NCBI RefSeq assembly: GCF_013377275.1
Contig: NZ_CP016615.1
Location: forward strand, 1,560,830 to 1,624,829
DNA: 64,000 bases
Source: Vespertiliibacter pulmonis
Lineage (GTDB): Bacteria; Pseudomonadota; Gammaproteobacteria; Enterobacterales; Pasteurellaceae
Direction: 5' to 3'
Shown here piece after piece: positions 27,871 through 40,980 of the stretch. The first letter of the stretch is position 1; every line of letters starts with the position of its first letter. Position numbers and translations under genes: made by a program. The notes beneath the pieces were generated by a model. That model was not told the DNA's origin and searched no databases. It saw nothing but the letters and a program-made list of their open reading frames with translations.

Positions 27871-30800
27871 ATGCAGGTCAATAGAAGAAAATTCTTTAAG
27901 ATCTGTGCAGGTGGTATGGCTGGGACTTCTGCTGCAATGTTAGGGTTTGCACCCGCAACAGCGTTAGCAGCGCCTCGCGAATACAAATTATTACGTATGC
28001 GGGAAACACGTAATACCTGTACATATTGTGCCGTAGGTTGCGGTATGTTGTTATATAGCTTAGGCGATGGTGCAATGAATTCAAAGGGCAAACTTATTCA
28101 TATTGAAGGAGACCCTGATCATCCAGTTAGCCGTGGTGCATTATGTCCGAAAGGAGCTGGTGCATTGGATTACGTTAATAGTGATCGCCGAGTTAAATAT
28201 CCTGAAGTACGTGAAGCGGGTTCAACCGAGTGGAAACGTATTTCTTGGCATGAGGCGGTTGAACGTATCGCTCGTCATATTAAGAATGACCGAGATGAAA
28301 ATTTTGTTGAGAAGAATGAGAAAGGTGAACCTATTAATCGGTTAATGACAACAGGTTTTCTTGCAGGCTCAGCATGTAGTAATGAAACAGGGATTCTTAC
28401 TCAAAAATTTGTGCGTTCTCTTGGTATAATTTATACCGATAACCAAGCGAGTATCTGACACGGACCAACGGTAGCAAGTCTTGCTCCATCATTTGGTCGC
28501 GGTGCGATGACTAATCACTGGGTTGATATAAAAAATTCTGATCTTGTTATTGTAATGGGCGGTAATGCTGCAGAGGCTCATCCTGTTGGATTCCGCTGGG
28601 CAATTGAAGCGAAGAAACAAAATGGTGCGAAGTTAATAGTGGTTGATCCACGTTTTAACCGTACGGCTTCAGTCGCTGATATTTATATGCCATTACGCTC
28701 AGGAACGGATATTGCTTTCCTTTCAGGGGTTATTCGCTATCTTCTTAAAAATGATAAAATTCAACACGAATATGTAAAACATTACACGAATGCTGCATTT
28801 TTAGTGAATGAGAATTTTAAATTTGAAGATGGGCTATTCTCTGGTTATGATGAAACCTCTCGTAAATATGACCGTTCAACTTGGGGATACCAATTTGATG
28901 AAGAAGGTCAGCCAAAACGTGATTTAACCTTACAACATCCACGTTGTGTGATTAATTTATTGCGTGAACACGTTGAACGCTATACGCCTGAAATGGTTGA
29001 GCGTATTACGGGGACGGCGCAAAAAGATTTCAATATATTCTGTCAAGAAATTGCAAAAACTTCTGCGCCAGATAAGGCAGCAACGTTCCTCTATGCGTTA
29101 GGTTGGACACAACATACTGTTGGTTCACAAAACATTCGTACAATGGCGATGATCCAGTTACTTCTTGGTAATATTGGTGTGTCAGGTGGTGGGGTCAATG
29201 CGTTGCGTGGGCATTCAAATGTACAAGGTATTACTGATTTAGGGCTATTCCCACATACATTGCCTTCTTATATTCCGTTGCCAACAGAGAGCGATACCAA
29301 TTTAGATAGTTTCTTAGCTCGAATTACGCCAAAAACGATGTTAAAAGGTCAGGTCAATTACTGGCAACATACACCAAAATTTATGGTGAGTATGCTGAAA
29401 TCGTTTTATGGCGATAAAGCCACTAAAGATAATGAGTTTGGTTTCCACTATTTACCAAAATTGCCAAAAGGCGGTACAGACCAATTCCGTTACATAGAGG
29501 ATATGTGTCACGGCAAAGTGAATGGTTTATTTTGCCAAGGAATGAATCCAGTTGCTTCATTTGCAAACTCAGGCAAAATTGTTAAGGCATTAAGTAAACT
29601 GAAATATTTGGTTATTTTGGATCCATTAATTACAGATACTTCAGAGTTTTGGAAAAACTTTGGTGAGTTTAACAATGTGGTGACTGAAGATATTCAGACC
29701 GAAGTTTTCCGTTTACCAACAACGTGTTTTGCTGAAGAAGATGGTTCAATTGCAAATTCTGGTCGTTGGTTACAATGGCATTGGAAGGGGGCAGAACCAC
29801 CAGCAGAAGCAAAAACGGATGGTGAAATTTTATCGGAATTGCGTGCGGAATTGATTCATTTGTATAAAAAAGAAGGTGGAAAGGCACCGCTTGAGCCGTT
29901 AGAAGCAATGTGTTGGGATTATCTCAATCCACTTGAGCCAAAAGCCGAAGAAGTTGCTAAGGAATTAAATGGTTATGCACTTGAAGATTTAAAAGATGCA
30001 AGCGGTAATATTATCTTGAAAAAAGGTGAATTACTTTCAAGTTTCGGCCAAATGCGTGATGACGGTACAACATCAGGTGCGTGTTGGATTTATACGGGGC
30101 AGTGGACGCAGAAAGGTAACCAAATGGCGAATCGAGATAACTCGGATCCGTCAGGTTTAGGTAATACCTTAGGTTGGGGGTTCTCGTGGCCATTAAATCG
30201 CCGTATTTTGTATAACCGTGCAAGTGCAGATTTAGCAGGTAATCCATTTAACCCTAAACGTCAGATTATTAAATGGAATGGTAAAAACTGGAACTATGTT
30301 GATGTTGCAGACTTTGGTACTGCACCACCAAATAGCCCAGCTCTACCATTTATTATGCAACCTGAAGGGGTAAGTGGCTTATTCGTGCGTGAACGTATGG
30401 CTGATGGTCCATTCCCAGAGCATTATGAGCCGATTGAAACGCCAATTGGTACAAACCCATTACATCCGAATGTGATTTCTAGCCCAGTGGCTCGAATCTT
30501 AGAAGGAGATAAAGCGGATATTGGTACAACAGCAGAATTTCCTTATGTCGGTACAACTTACCGCTTGACCGAGCATTTCCACTTTTGGACTAAAAACGTG
30601 TTATTAAATGTAATTGCACAGCCAGAACAATTTGTGGAAATTGGTGAGGGGCTTGCTGTAGAGAAAGGTATTAAGCACGGTGATGTGGTAAAAGTTACTT
30701 CAAAACGTGGTTATATTAAAGCTGTTGCGGTAGTTACTAAACGTATCCGCACCCTGATGGCAGACGGTAAGCCAATTCATACAGTTGGGATTCCAATTCA

Positions 30801-30936
30801 CTGGGGATTTGCGGCAACAACGGGAGCGAAGAAAGGATTCTTTGCAAATAATCTGTGCATACGAGCAGGCGATGCGAATACGCAAACGCCAGAATCAAAA
30901 TGTATGTTGGTGAATATTGAGAAAGTGGAGGCTTAA
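27871..30936 (+). CDS. fdnG: Formate dehydrogenase-N major subunit (selenoprotein)
   Basis: One 1,021-residue protein read through an in-frame TGA (28456-28458, residue 196), which encodes selenocysteine; the matching residue is Sec196 in E. coli FdnG. Residues 4-20 are a twin-arginine signal (NRRKFFK), residues 48-90 bind a 4Fe-4S cluster ([11 protein letters not shown]...CPKG) and the rest is a molybdopterin oxidoreductase. After the TGA the family sequence continues as [18 protein letters not shown]. The enzyme oxidises periplasmic formate and feeds electrons to the quinone pool. The start is ATG at 27871 after GGAG. Confidence 0.95.
28456..28495 (+). promoter_or_regulatory. SECIS element for selenocysteine insertion
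   Basis: Immediately after the in-frame TGA the sequence resembles the bacterial fdnG-type SECIS hairpin, with the loop region GTAGCAAGTCTTGC that SelB would bind. The fold was judged by eye and by similarity to the E. coli fdnG segment. Confidence 0.75.
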
Positions 30937-30937
30937 A

Positions 30938-31840
30938 ATGGGTACAGTTCAATCTCAAAACATTATTAAAGCTTCTGCAACATCAGGCTTAACCGCACCT
31001 CCACAGGTGCGGGATCACCAAGTCGAAGTCGCTAAGCTCATTGATGTGACAACCTGTATTGGTTGTAAAGCATGTCAAGTTGGTTGTTCAGAATGGAATG
31101 ATCTTCGTGCCGAGCCTGAAAAATGTGTAGGGGTATATGATAATCCTGCAGATTTAAATGCAAAAGCATGGACGGTAATGAAATTCAATGAAGTGGAAGA
31201 AAACGACCGCTTGGAATGGCTGATTCGTAAAGACGGCTGTATGCACTGTGCGGAACCTGGGTGTTTAAAATCATGTCCATCACCAGGAGCAATTATTCAA
31301 TATGCTAATGGTATTGTTGATTTCCAATCAGACAAATGTATTGGTTGTGGTTACTGTATTGCAGGTTGTCCGTTTAATATTCCTCGCATCAATCCAGAAG
31401 ATAATCGGGCTTATAAATGTACACTCTGTTCTGATAGAGTGAATGTGGGGCAAGAACCTGCCTGTGTGAAAACCTGTCCTACTGGTGCTATTCGTTTTGG
31501 TAGCAAAGAAGAGATGAAGCTGTATGCAGAGCAACGCATAGCAGACTTGAAATCTCGAGGGTATGAAAATGCAGGTTTATATGATCCGCAGGGTGTTGGC
31601 GGTACACACGTAATGTATGTGCTGCATCATGCAGATCGTCCGGAATTATATTCGGGGTTACCGAAAGATCCGAAGATTGATACAACGATTACGCTTTGGA
31701 AAGATGTATTAAAACCTGTTGCAGCGGTTGCGATGGGCGGATTGCTATTAAGTGAAATTGCACATTACGTTGCTGTTGGTCCAAATACAGAAGAATTGGA
31801 TGAACATGATGATGAAGTATTAGGAGGCAATGATGAATAA
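30938..31840 (+). CDS. fdnH: Formate dehydrogenase-N iron-sulfur subunit
   Basis: The 300-residue protein has four Cys clusters: [11 protein letters not shown] near residue 41, CMHCAEPGC near 101, [11 protein letters not shown] near 134 and CTLCSDRV...CVKTCPTGA near 161-187. A C-terminal membrane helix (about 250-272) anchors it. It passes electrons from FdnG to the cytochrome subunit. The ATG lies one base after the fdnG stop, preceded by GTGGAGG; the frame seven codons earlier overlaps fdnG and is not needed. Confidence 0.94.
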   Translation: MGTVQSQNIIKASATSGLTAPPQVRDHQVEVAKLIDVTTCIGCKACQVGCSEWNDLRAEPEKCVGVYDNPADLNAKAWTVMKFNEVEENDRLEWLIRKDGCMHCAEPGCLKSCPSPGAIIQYANGIVDFQSDKCIGCGYCIAGCPFNIPRINPEDNRAYKCTLCSDRVNVGQEPACVKTCPTGAIRFGSKEEMKLYAEQRIADLKSRGYENAGLYDPQGVGGTHVMYVLHHADRPELYSGLPKDPKIDTTITLWKDVLKPVAAVAMGGLLLSEIAHYVAVGPNTEELDEHDDEVLGGNDE

Positions 31841-32516
31841 TATTAAGATCAAAAATGATCAACGCATTCTTCGTCATAAATTACCTGCTCGTTTAAGCCA
31901 CTGGCTGTTGGTAATTTGCTTTTTAATTACAGGCTGTTCTGGTCTTGCATTCTTTTTTCCTGATTTTTCTTGGCTAGTGGAAATTTTAGGAACACCACAA
32001 TTAGCACGTTTTGTGCATCCATTTACTGGAATTGTGATGTTTATTGCTTTCTTGAATTTGGTGGTCATCTATTGGCATCATAATATTCCAGAAAAAAATG
32101 ACTGGGTATGGCTCAAAAACATCAAAGAAGTCCTAAAAGGAAATGAACATGCAGTTTCTGATAATGGTAAATATAACTTAGGTCAGAAAATGCTGTTTTG
32201 GACATTGATTGTAGCAATGTTTACTTTGTTGGTAACAGGGTTTATTATGTGGCGACAATATTTTGCCCATAATTTTCCAATTCCAGTTATTCGTATTGCA
32301 ATTTTACTCCATGCAAGCTGTGCATTTATGCTTTTTACAGGTATTATGGTTCATGCTTATATGGCGTTTTGGGTTAAAGGCTCAATTCGTGGAATGGTTG
32401 AAGGCTGGGTAACTGTGCGTTGGGCTAAAAAGCATCATCCACGTTGGTATCGTGATGAAGTTTTACCAGAAATTAAAAAAGAGCTGGAAGAACAGAAATC
32501 AGCAAAAAATCAATAA
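31833..32516 (+). CDS. fdnI: Formate dehydrogenase-N cytochrome b556 subunit
   Basis: This 227-residue membrane protein has four helices with conserved His residues, including '[11 protein letters not shown]' near residue 22 and '[21 protein letters not shown]' near 153. It carries two b haems and reduces menaquinone or ubiquinone. Start: an AGGAGG at 31822-31827 is only two bases from ATG 31830 but five from ATG 31833, so the latter is preferred. It overlaps the end of fdnH by 8 bases. Confidence 0.93.
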   Translation: MNNIKIKNDQRILRHKLPARLSHWLLVICFLITGCSGLAFFFPDFSWLVEILGTPQLARFVHPFTGIVMFIAFLNLVVIYWHHNIPEKNDWVWLKNIKEVLKGNEHAVSDNGKYNLGQKMLFWTLIVAMFTLLVTGFIMWRQYFAHNFPIPVIRIAILLHASCAFMLFTGIMVHAYMAFWVKGSIRGMVEGWVTVRWAKKHHPRWYRDEVLPEIKKELEEQKSAKNQ

Positions 32517-32520
32517 TAGA

Positions 32521-32546
32521 ATGCGGTCTTAAGACCGCATTTTTTA
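32521..32546 (+). terminator. Rho-independent terminator after fdnI
   Basis: A 20-bp perfect palindrome (ATGCGGTC-TTAA-GACCGCAT) followed by a run of T, five bases after the fdnI stop. It separates fdnGHI from fdhE. Confidence 0.92.
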
Positions 32547-32551
32547 TCACT

Positions 32552-32560
32552 ACAAGCGGT
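32552..32560 (+). repeat. Uptake signal sequence (ACAAGCGGT)
   Basis: Exact USS between the fdnI terminator and fdhE, followed by AAATTTTTGCC, the degenerate 3' extension seen at other USSs here. Confidence 0.8.
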
Positions 32561-32673
32561 TAGAATTGAGAAATTTTTGCCATAATTTGATACTTTAAGC
32601 AACTTTGTATTATGAATACCCACGTTGCCAGAAATTAGGCTAAAATAGAATAAATTTTTATTAGGAATATATT

Positions 32674-33600
32674 ATGGGCATTAGAATTTTACCCGATACA
32701 GAAATTAAGCAAGTGGCAAGTTCTTTTCAGCATCCGCCATTACTTTTTGCGAATCCAAAAAATCTCTACCAACGCCGTGCTAAACGGTTACGTCAGCTTG
32801 CACAAGACAATCCATTTGGGGATTATTTAATTTTTGCTGCAGAGTTAGTTGATATTCAGTTAGACTTGTTAGATAGCCACCCGATTGCAAATATATCAGC
32901 AGATCTCACCGCTTATTTAACGCAAAATTTGGGCCAAAAACCGCTGAATGTGAAGCAGTTTACTCGTTCTCCTGAGTGGCGTGAATTATTGCAAGCCTTC
33001 ATTGATAAGTGTAAAGCGAAAGAAAATCTATCAGAAACGGTTTTAGATAATTTAGAATGGTTAGAAAAAGCCTCAACATCAGAGATAGAACAATTAGCAG
33101 ATCATTTATTAAATGAGCGTTTTTCAGACGTTGGTGCAGATAAAGCTGTTTTTTTATGGGCAGTATTATCACTTTATTGGGTGCAACTCACTCAACAATT
33201 ACCTCGTAATGCGCAGGCAGAATATGGCGAACATCGTCAAACTTGCCCTGTTTGTGACTCTGCTCCAGTAGCAAGTGTTGTACATTTTGGTGATACCCAA
33301 GGATTGCGTTATTTACACTGTGCTTTATGTGAAAGCGAATGGAATGTAGTTCGAGCAAAGTGTACTAATTGTGAACAAACAGGTAAGCTAGACTATTGGA
33401 GTTTAGATAGTATTGATTCTGCGGTAAAAGCAGAAACCTGTGGCGATTGTGAAAGCTATCTTAAGGTGATGTATCAAGAAAAAGATCCTCACGTCGAAGC
33501 CGTTGCTGATGATCTTGCTACACTCTTTTTAGATGCAGAAATGGAGCAAAAAGGTTTGGCTCGCAGTGGGTTAAATCCATTTTTATTTTTAGTAGAATAA
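32674..33600 (+). CDS. fdhE: FdhE, formate dehydrogenase accessory protein
   Basis: This 308-residue protein has four CxxC pairs in its C-terminal half: CPVCDS (about residue 191), CALCES (217), CTNCEQ (230) and CGDCES (255), the rubredoxin-like iron sites of FdhE. FdhE is needed for activity of the respiratory formate dehydrogenases. It has its own start region behind the fdnI terminator (157-bp gap) and so may be transcribed separately. Confidence 0.93.
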   Translation: MGIRILPDTEIKQVASSFQHPPLLFANPKNLYQRRAKRLRQLAQDNPFGDYLIFAAELVDIQLDLLDSHPIANISADLTAYLTQNLGQKPLNVKQFTRSPEWRELLQAFIDKCKAKENLSETVLDNLEWLEKASTSEIEQLADHLLNERFSDVGADKAVFLWAVLSLYWVQLTQQLPRNAQAEYGEHRQTCPVCDSAPVASVVHFGDTQGLRYLHCALCESEWNVVRAKCTNCEQTGKLDYWSLDSIDSAVKAETCGDCESYLKVMYQEKDPHVEAVADDLATLFLDAEMEQKGLARSGLNPFLFLVE

Positions 33601-33631
33601 ATAGAGCATATTCACATCTTATCGTTAATAT

Positions 33632-33657
33632 AAACGCAGGCATTGCTTGCGTTTTTT
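33632..33657 (+). terminator. Rho-independent terminator after fdhE
   Basis: AAACGCAGGC / GCTTGCGTTT stem with one wobble pair, followed by six T. Confidence 0.78.
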
Positions 33658-33681
33658 AATGACAAAATTTAGCTAAATATC

Positions 33682-33690
33682 ACCGCTTGT
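33682..33690 (-). repeat. Uptake signal sequence (ACAAGCGGT)
   Basis: Exact USS on the minus strand in the 205-bp gap between fdhE and gyrB. Confidence 0.8.
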
Positions 33691-33793
33691 TTAGTTGTTT
33701 GCGTGGGTTAAAAGCCCTTATCTAATTCCCTAATTGTCCTTTTTCTGCTATAATCTTACTCATTTTTGGCATTTGCCGAACCCTTTTTTATGA

Positions 33794-36235
<2,442 letters not shown>

Positions 36236-36236
36236 T

Positions 36237-36268
36237 TATCAAAACCCTGAAATTTCAGGGTTTTGATA
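36237..36268 (+). terminator. Terminator after gyrB
   Basis: A 32-bp perfect palindrome centred on GAAATTTC (core ATCAAAACCCTGAAA and its complement) starts two bases after the gyrB stop, with AAATTTCTTT following. Confidence 0.85.
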
Positions 36269-36286
36269 AATTTCTTTCCATAGCTT

Positions 36287-36295
36287 ACCGCTTGT
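36287..36295 (-). repeat. Uptake signal sequence (ACAAGCGGT)
   Basis: Exact USS on the minus strand between the gyrB terminator and lysS. Confidence 0.8.
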
Positions 36296-36377
36296 TTTCT
36301 ACCAAAATACAAGAAAATCGCTTATAATCTCCCCTTTTATGGAAACGAATTCTTTTAAAAATTTTTAAGGTAACAAA

Positions 36378-37880
36378 ATGTCTGAACAAGAAAATCAAGA
36401 ACTTGATCTGAACGGTGAAATGCTTGCTCGCCGTGAAAAATTGAACCTACTACGTCAGCGTGGTAACCCTTTTCCAAATACTTTTCGTCGTGAACATTTA
36501 GCCAAAAATTTACATAAAAACTATGGTGATATTGAGGGCGAAGCGTTAAAAATTCAAGAAATTCCTGTAGTTGTAGCCGGACGCATTATGTTACGCAGGG
36601 CGATGGGAAAAGCAACATTTATTACCATTCAAGATGTTAGTGGTGAAATTCAGCTTTATGTTGCCCGTGATAATTTACCTGAAGGTGAGTATGAAAATAC
36701 GGTAAAATTACTTGATTTAGGCGATATTGTCGGCGTAAAAGGTGTTTTATTTAAGACAAAAACGGGTGAATTAACTGTCCGTGTGAGCGAATTAGAGTTA
36801 CTCACTAAGGCTTTGCGTCCCTTACCTGATAAACATAAAGGTTTAACTGACCAAGAAACTCGTTATCGTCAGCGTTATCTTGATTTAATTGCTAATGAAG
36901 AATCTCGCCGAGCGTTTATTATTCGTTCAAAAGTTGTGTCGGGTATTCGTCAATTTTTCCTTGAAAAAGATTTTATTGAAGTTGAAACGCCAATGTTACA
37001 AGTTATTCCTGGTGGTGCAGCGGCGAAGCCTTTTATTACACATCATAACGCATTAGATGTAGATATGTATTTACGCATTGCACCAGAGCTTTACTTAAAA
37101 CGTTTAGTGGTAGGTGGGTTTGAGCGAGTATTTGAGTTAAACCGTAATTTCCGTAATGAAGGGGTCTCTGTTCGTCATAATCCAGAATTTACGATGATTG
37201 AGTACTATCAGGCCTATGCTGATTATCACGATTTAATGGATAATACTGAAGAATTGTTACGTCGTTTAGCATTAGATATTTTAGGTACAACAGATGTTCC
37301 TTATGGCGAATATATGTTCGATTTTGGCAAGCCATTTGAGCGTATTACTATGCATGATGCGATCGTAAAATATGGCAATGGCATTAAACGTGAAGATTTA
37401 GATAACTTTGAAAAGAGTGTAGAAATTGCTAAAGGATTGAATATTGAGATCCAAAAATCGTGGGGGTTAGGTTCTATAGTTAATGCAATTTTTGAAGAAG
37501 TTGCAGAGCATCAATTGATTCAACCAACTTTCTTAATGGCTCACCCAGCAGAGATTTCTCCATTAGCACGTCGTAATGATGAAAATCCAGATGTAACCGA
37601 CCGCTTTGAATTATTTATTGGCGGACGTGAAATTGGTAATGGTTTCTCAGAATTAAATGATGCAGAAGATCAGGCAGAGCGTTTCCAAGCACAAGTTGAA
37701 GCAAAAGAAGCAGGTGACGATGAGGCAATGTTCTATGATGAAGATTTTGTAGTCTCACTTGAACACGGTTTACCACCAACTGCTGGAGAAGGATTGGGGA
37801 TTGACCGTTTAGCAATGATTTTTGCTAACGCACCTTCAATTCGTGATGTAATTTTATTCCCAGCAATGCGCCAGAAATAA
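36378..37880 (+). CDS. lysS: Lysyl-tRNA synthetase (class II)
   Basis: This 500-residue protein has an OB-fold anticodon-binding domain (about 60-165) and a class II catalytic core with motif 1 '[21 protein letters not shown]', motif 2 '[26 protein letters not shown]' and motif 3 '[11 protein letters not shown]'. It charges tRNA-Lys. In E. coli lysS lies behind prfB; here it follows gyrB with its own 142-bp upstream region, so it is probably transcribed separately. Confidence 0.97.
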   Translation: MSEQENQELDLNGEMLARREKLNLLRQRGNPFPNTFRREHLAKNLHKNYGDIEGEALKIQEIPVVVAGRIMLRRAMGKATFITIQDVSGEIQLYVARDNLPEGEYENTVKLLDLGDIVGVKGVLFKTKTGELTVRVSELELLTKALRPLPDKHKGLTDQETRYRQRYLDLIANEESRRAFIIRSKVVSGIRQFFLEKDFIEVETPMLQVIPGGAAAKPFITHHNALDVDMYLRIAPELYLKRLVVGGFERVFELNRNFRNEGVSVRHNPEFTMIEYYQAYADYHDLMDNTEELLRRLALDILGTTDVPYGEYMFDFGKPFERITMHDAIVKYGNGIKREDLDNFEKSVEIAKGLNIEIQKSWGLGSIVNAIFEEVAEHQLIQPTFLMAHPAEISPLARRNDENPDVTDRFELFIGGREIGNGFSELNDAEDQAERFQAQVEAKEAGDDEAMFYDEDFVVSLEHGLPPTAGEGLGIDRLAMIFANAPSIRDVILFPAMRQK

Positions 37881-37925
37881 TGATTATTTAAATCTCATAT
37901 AATTTGATGGTAAAAGGGGAAAACA

Positions 37926-37982
37926 ACAAGCGGTTGTTTTCCCTTTATTTTTTACAAACTTTTATCTAAAGTTACCGCTTGT
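37926..37982. terminator. Inverted USS pair between lysS and the phosphoethanolamine transferase gene
   Basis: Exact USS cores in opposite orientation (37926-37934 plus strand, 37974-37982 minus strand) flank 39 bases of T-rich DNA between convergent genes. The stem can form over the cores; the loop is long. The right copy runs into the stop codon region of the minus-strand gene. Confidence 0.55.
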
Positions 37983-39514
37983 TAGCGCTTTTTTATAACA
38001 ATCGCAGGATCAACAGGGGTATTAAATTGCTCAATAATGTTTTTTAAACCGTAATCATCGCTATCATTTTGAGGACTAAACAGATCAACATTTGGATTAA
38101 GTTTTTCATTTTCAATACCAATCCAGTTGGCGATACCATCTGTGAAGTTTAATCCTGATTTAAAGGCTTTATAAACTTTTCGTTGGGTATCATCGCTGGA
38201 AATTTTAAAGAGTGGGATATTCAAATGCAGGGGGCTTTTAGTCATATTCAGCATATCAATATTATTCTCACTAATAGCATGTGATAAACCGTGATCAGCA
38301 AAATAGATCATTGAGAATGTTCGTCCATTTTTTTGCTGATTGTATTGTAATCCTTCATAAACTTTACGGATAAATTCATCAGTTTTCTTAATAGAGGAAA
38401 TATAACAGTTTAGATTATGATATTTTTTGTCGATATCATTTTCATTGAAGATAGTTGTATAATCGGTAAGACGATCGCAACTGAGTGGGTGAGAACCGTA
38501 AAGATGTAAGACAATAAAACGTTTTGTCGATGTCTTTTGTTGGATAAGTTGTTCAAATTTGGGTAGTAAGGCAAAATCACTAATATTTTGGCTAAATGAA
38601 TCTCCCGATTTTGTAAAAAATTTCTCATCACTTTTATTTGCAAGGGAAGAAATTGGTGTGTCAAAAATGCCTAAGTAGCCTTGATTGGATAGCCAATAAG
38701 TTTGTAAACCTGCGGATTTAACTAAATCAACCAGACTTAACGCATAATGACCTTCCCATTTTTTAGGATTTGGTTTGGTTAACATGACTTTAAGAGAAGC
38801 GATCGTATTTGTTCCGCCTGCAGTTAAGCCATCAATTAACGTACCATTAGCGTGGCTCATAAACGGGGTATTTTCAATAGGGTAGCCATAAGCGTGATGG
38901 TAATCTCTCCTTGCACTTTCTCCAATAATTAAAACGTAATCATCGTAGATTTTTTGATTCTTCAGTTGTGATTTCCCCCAGCCACTTTCAATATTCATTG
39001 TATTGAGCCATTGTAATTCTGTTTTAACTTTTGTAATAGAATCTATCCCTTCCGTTATAAATTTTGCAATGGGAGAAACGAAGAAGAAAAGAGTAAGACT
39101 TAAAGTAACGAAAGTTTGGTTTCGTTGAAACTGAATATGAAATTTTTTACATAAGGCTCGAATTATGAATAGCGATAATAAGCTAGCAACTGCTAATATT
39201 ATATCGTAAAGAGGAAGTTGGGCTAAAAATTCACGGCTTTCTTGTAGGTCTGTGGCGAATACTGATGCGACATATTGGTAAGACGGTGGACCAAAGTTTA
39301 TGCCGATCGGCATATAAGTAATATAACACAAACTTATGGGCAATAGTCCGAAGTAAAATGATTTAGCTGATCCACTAAATAAAAGAATAAATAGGCTAAA
39401 AATAGTAATAACGACGAAATCGGCTTGGGGAAAAAAGCCTGATCCAAGCAACATGGAATAGCTTGCAAAAATAGCTAAGCTAATTAAGGTAATAAGGACA
39501 AAAAATCGTTTCAT
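37982..39514 (-). CDS. Phosphoethanolamine transferase (sulfatase fold)
   Basis: This 510-residue protein has about five N-terminal membrane helices (residues 5-155) and a periplasmic alkaline-phosphatase/sulfatase-fold domain: 'LIIGESARRDYHHAYGYPIENTPF' near residue 194, the probable nucleophile Thr in 'GGTNTIASLK' near 234, and metal-ligand blocks 'LHLYGSHPLSCDRL' and 'IYFADHGLSHAI'. Such enzymes move phosphoethanolamine from phosphatidylethanolamine to lipid A, core heptose or glucans. It looks closer to the OpgE/YbiP and LPS-core groups than to EptA/MCR, but the acceptor is not certain. It is a single gene, convergent with lysS. Confidence 0.85.
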   Translation of the reverse strand: MKRFFVLITLISLAIFASYSMLLGSGFFPQADFVVITIFSLFILLFSGSAKSFYFGLLPISLCYITYMPIGINFGPPSYQYVASVFATDLQESREFLAQLPLYDIILAVASLLSLFIIRALCKKFHIQFQRNQTFVTLSLTLFFFVSPIAKFITEGIDSITKVKTELQWLNTMNIESGWGKSQLKNQKIYDDYVLIIGESARRDYHHAYGYPIENTPFMSHANGTLIDGLTAGGTNTIASLKVMLTKPNPKKWEGHYALSLVDLVKSAGLQTYWLSNQGYLGIFDTPISSLANKSDEKFFTKSGDSFSQNISDFALLPKFEQLIQQKTSTKRFIVLHLYGSHPLSCDRLTDYTTIFNENDIDKKYHNLNCYISSIKKTDEFIRKVYEGLQYNQQKNGRTFSMIYFADHGLSHAISENNIDMLNMTKSPLHLNIPLFKISSDDTQRKVYKAFKSGLNFTDGIANWIGIENEKLNPNVDLFSPQNDSDDYGLKNIIEQFNTPVDPAIVIKKR

Positions 39515-39649
39515 TGAAAGTATGTAAAAGAAAAGAGAGCAGATTTTACAAAAAAAGAGTGAAAAATGCTATTCCAGCCATAGGCAATGATGTTTTATAA
39601 TAACGCAATTTTTCCTATCAATATACCCTATCATAAAAAGAGGTCAGAA

Positions 39650-40363
39650 ATGAGCAATCCAATTTATAAACGAATTTTATTAAAACTGAGTGGCGAAGCT
39701 TTGCAAGGTGATGAAGGATTTGGCATCGATCCATCTATTTTGGATAGAATGGCCCTTGAAATTAAACAGTTAATTGAAATGGGAGTGGAAGTTGGCGTTG
39801 TTCTAGGCGGCGGAAACTTATTCCGTGGAGCAAAATTAGCTAAAGCAGGTATGAATCGTGTTGTTGGCGACCATATGGGTATGCTGGCAACAGTAATGAA
39901 TGGGCTTGCAATGCGTGATGCTTTACATCGTGCCGATGTGAATGCAAAATTGATGTCAGCTTTTCAACTTAATGGGATCTGTGATACTTATAATTGGTCG
40001 GAAGCAATCAAAATGTTGCGTGAAAAACGCGTAGTAATTTTCTCTGCGGGTACAGGTAGCCCATTTTTTACGACAGATTCAGCTGCTTGCTTGCGAGGTA
40101 TTGAAATTGAAGCCGATGTAGTATTGAAAGCGACTAAAGTTGATGGTGTTTATGATAAAGATCCTGCTAAAAATGCAGATGCCGTGTTATATAAGACATT
40201 AAGCTATGCGGAAGTAATTGATAAAGAGTTACAGGTAATGGATTTAGCAGCATTTACTTTAGCTAGAGACCATGCTATGCCAATTCGTGTGTTTAATATG
40301 GGAAAAGTAGGGGCGTTATACCAGGTAGTAACAGGAACGGAAGAAGGCACAATTATTTCGTAA
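39650..40363 (+). CDS. pyrH: UMP kinase
   Basis: The 237-residue amino-acid-kinase-fold protein has '[13 protein letters not shown]' at residues 8-20, 'GGGNLFRG' near 54 and '[11 protein letters not shown]' near 160. It phosphorylates UMP to UDP with ATP. The start MSNPIYKR follows AGAGGTCAG; the longer frame upstream (21 codons) is not conserved-looking. In many gamma-proteobacteria pyrH sits between tsf and frr, but here it stands between a lipopolysaccharide-modifying gene and rbfA. Confidence 0.96.
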   Translation: MSNPIYKRILLKLSGEALQGDEGFGIDPSILDRMALEIKQLIEMGVEVGVVLGGGNLFRGAKLAKAGMNRVVGDHMGMLATVMNGLAMRDALHRADVNAKLMSAFQLNGICDTYNWSEAIKMLREKRVVIFSAGTGSPFFTTDSAACLRGIEIEADVVLKATKVDGVYDKDPAKNADAVLYKTLSYAEVIDKELQVMDLAAFTLARDHAMPIRVFNMGKVGALYQVVTGTEEGTIIS

Positions 40364-40430
40364 GCCTTTTGAAATATAGAGAATAGGTAATATAACAAAA
40401 TTACTCTCTTTAATGTAGCTAAGTGAAAGC

Positions 40431-40487
40431 AAGCGGTGAGTTTCTGAAGAGATTTACACAGTAAAATTTTTCAGAAATTGACCGCTT
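40431..40487. terminator. USS-pair terminator between pyrH and rbfA
   Basis: AAGCGGTGAGTTTCTGAA (40431-40448) pairs with TTCAGAAATTGACCGCTT (40470-40487) apart from two central positions: a USS variant on the left and an exact USS on the right (40481-40489), with a 21-base loop. Confidence 0.7.
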
Positions 40488-40570
40488 GTAATTTCTTATT
40501 TTTCAGACTTATTTAAAGTTTTTGTTATAATGCGAAAAATCGTCAAATTATAAACAGATTAGGAATAAAA

Positions 40571-40978
40571 ATGGCAAGAGAATTTAGCCGTGCAGACAGA
40601 GTTGCACAGGAACTACAAAAAGAAGTGGCTGTTATTTTACAGCGTGAAGTAAAAGACCCTCGTATTGGAATGGTAACGGTATCCGATGTTGAAATCAGCC
40701 GTGATTTAGCCTATGCAAAAATCTTCGTAACTTTTTTATTTGATAACGATCAAGAAACGGTAACACGTGGGTTAGAAGGTCTAACGAAAGCAAGCCCTTA
40801 TATTAGATCGTTACTAGGTAAAGCGATGCGTTTGCGTATCGTGCCTGAATTACAGTTTGTGTACGATTATTCATTGGTGGAAGGTATGCGTATGGCGAAT
40901 TTAGTAACGCAAACGGTTCGCAGTGATGAAGCTCGTCAAGTAGAAGAAAATATCGAACAAATCAAAGACAAGGAATAA
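40571..40978 (+). CDS. rbfA: Ribosome-binding factor A
   Basis: This 135-residue KH-like protein starts [20 protein letters not shown] and carries '[27 protein letters not shown]' near residues 34-60. RbfA binds the 30S subunit late in maturation and is needed for 16S rRNA 5' end processing. truB begins two bases after the stop, the usual rbfA-truB pair. infB and nusA, which normally lead this operon, are not present upstream. Confidence 0.96.
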   Translation: MAREFSRADRVAQELQKEVAVILQREVKDPRIGMVTVSDVEISRDLAYAKIFVTFLFDNDQETVTRGLEGLTKASPYIRSLLGKAMRLRIVPELQFVYDYSLVEGMRMANLVTQTVRSDEARQVEENIEQIKDKE

Positions 40979-40980
40979 TT

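Noticed and set aside
28507-30936. A separate 809-residue formate dehydrogenase gene starting after a stop codon
   Set aside because: The frame is continuous with the upstream part through a UGA at residue 196 with family sequence on both sides; it is one selenoprotein gene, not two genes or a pseudogene.
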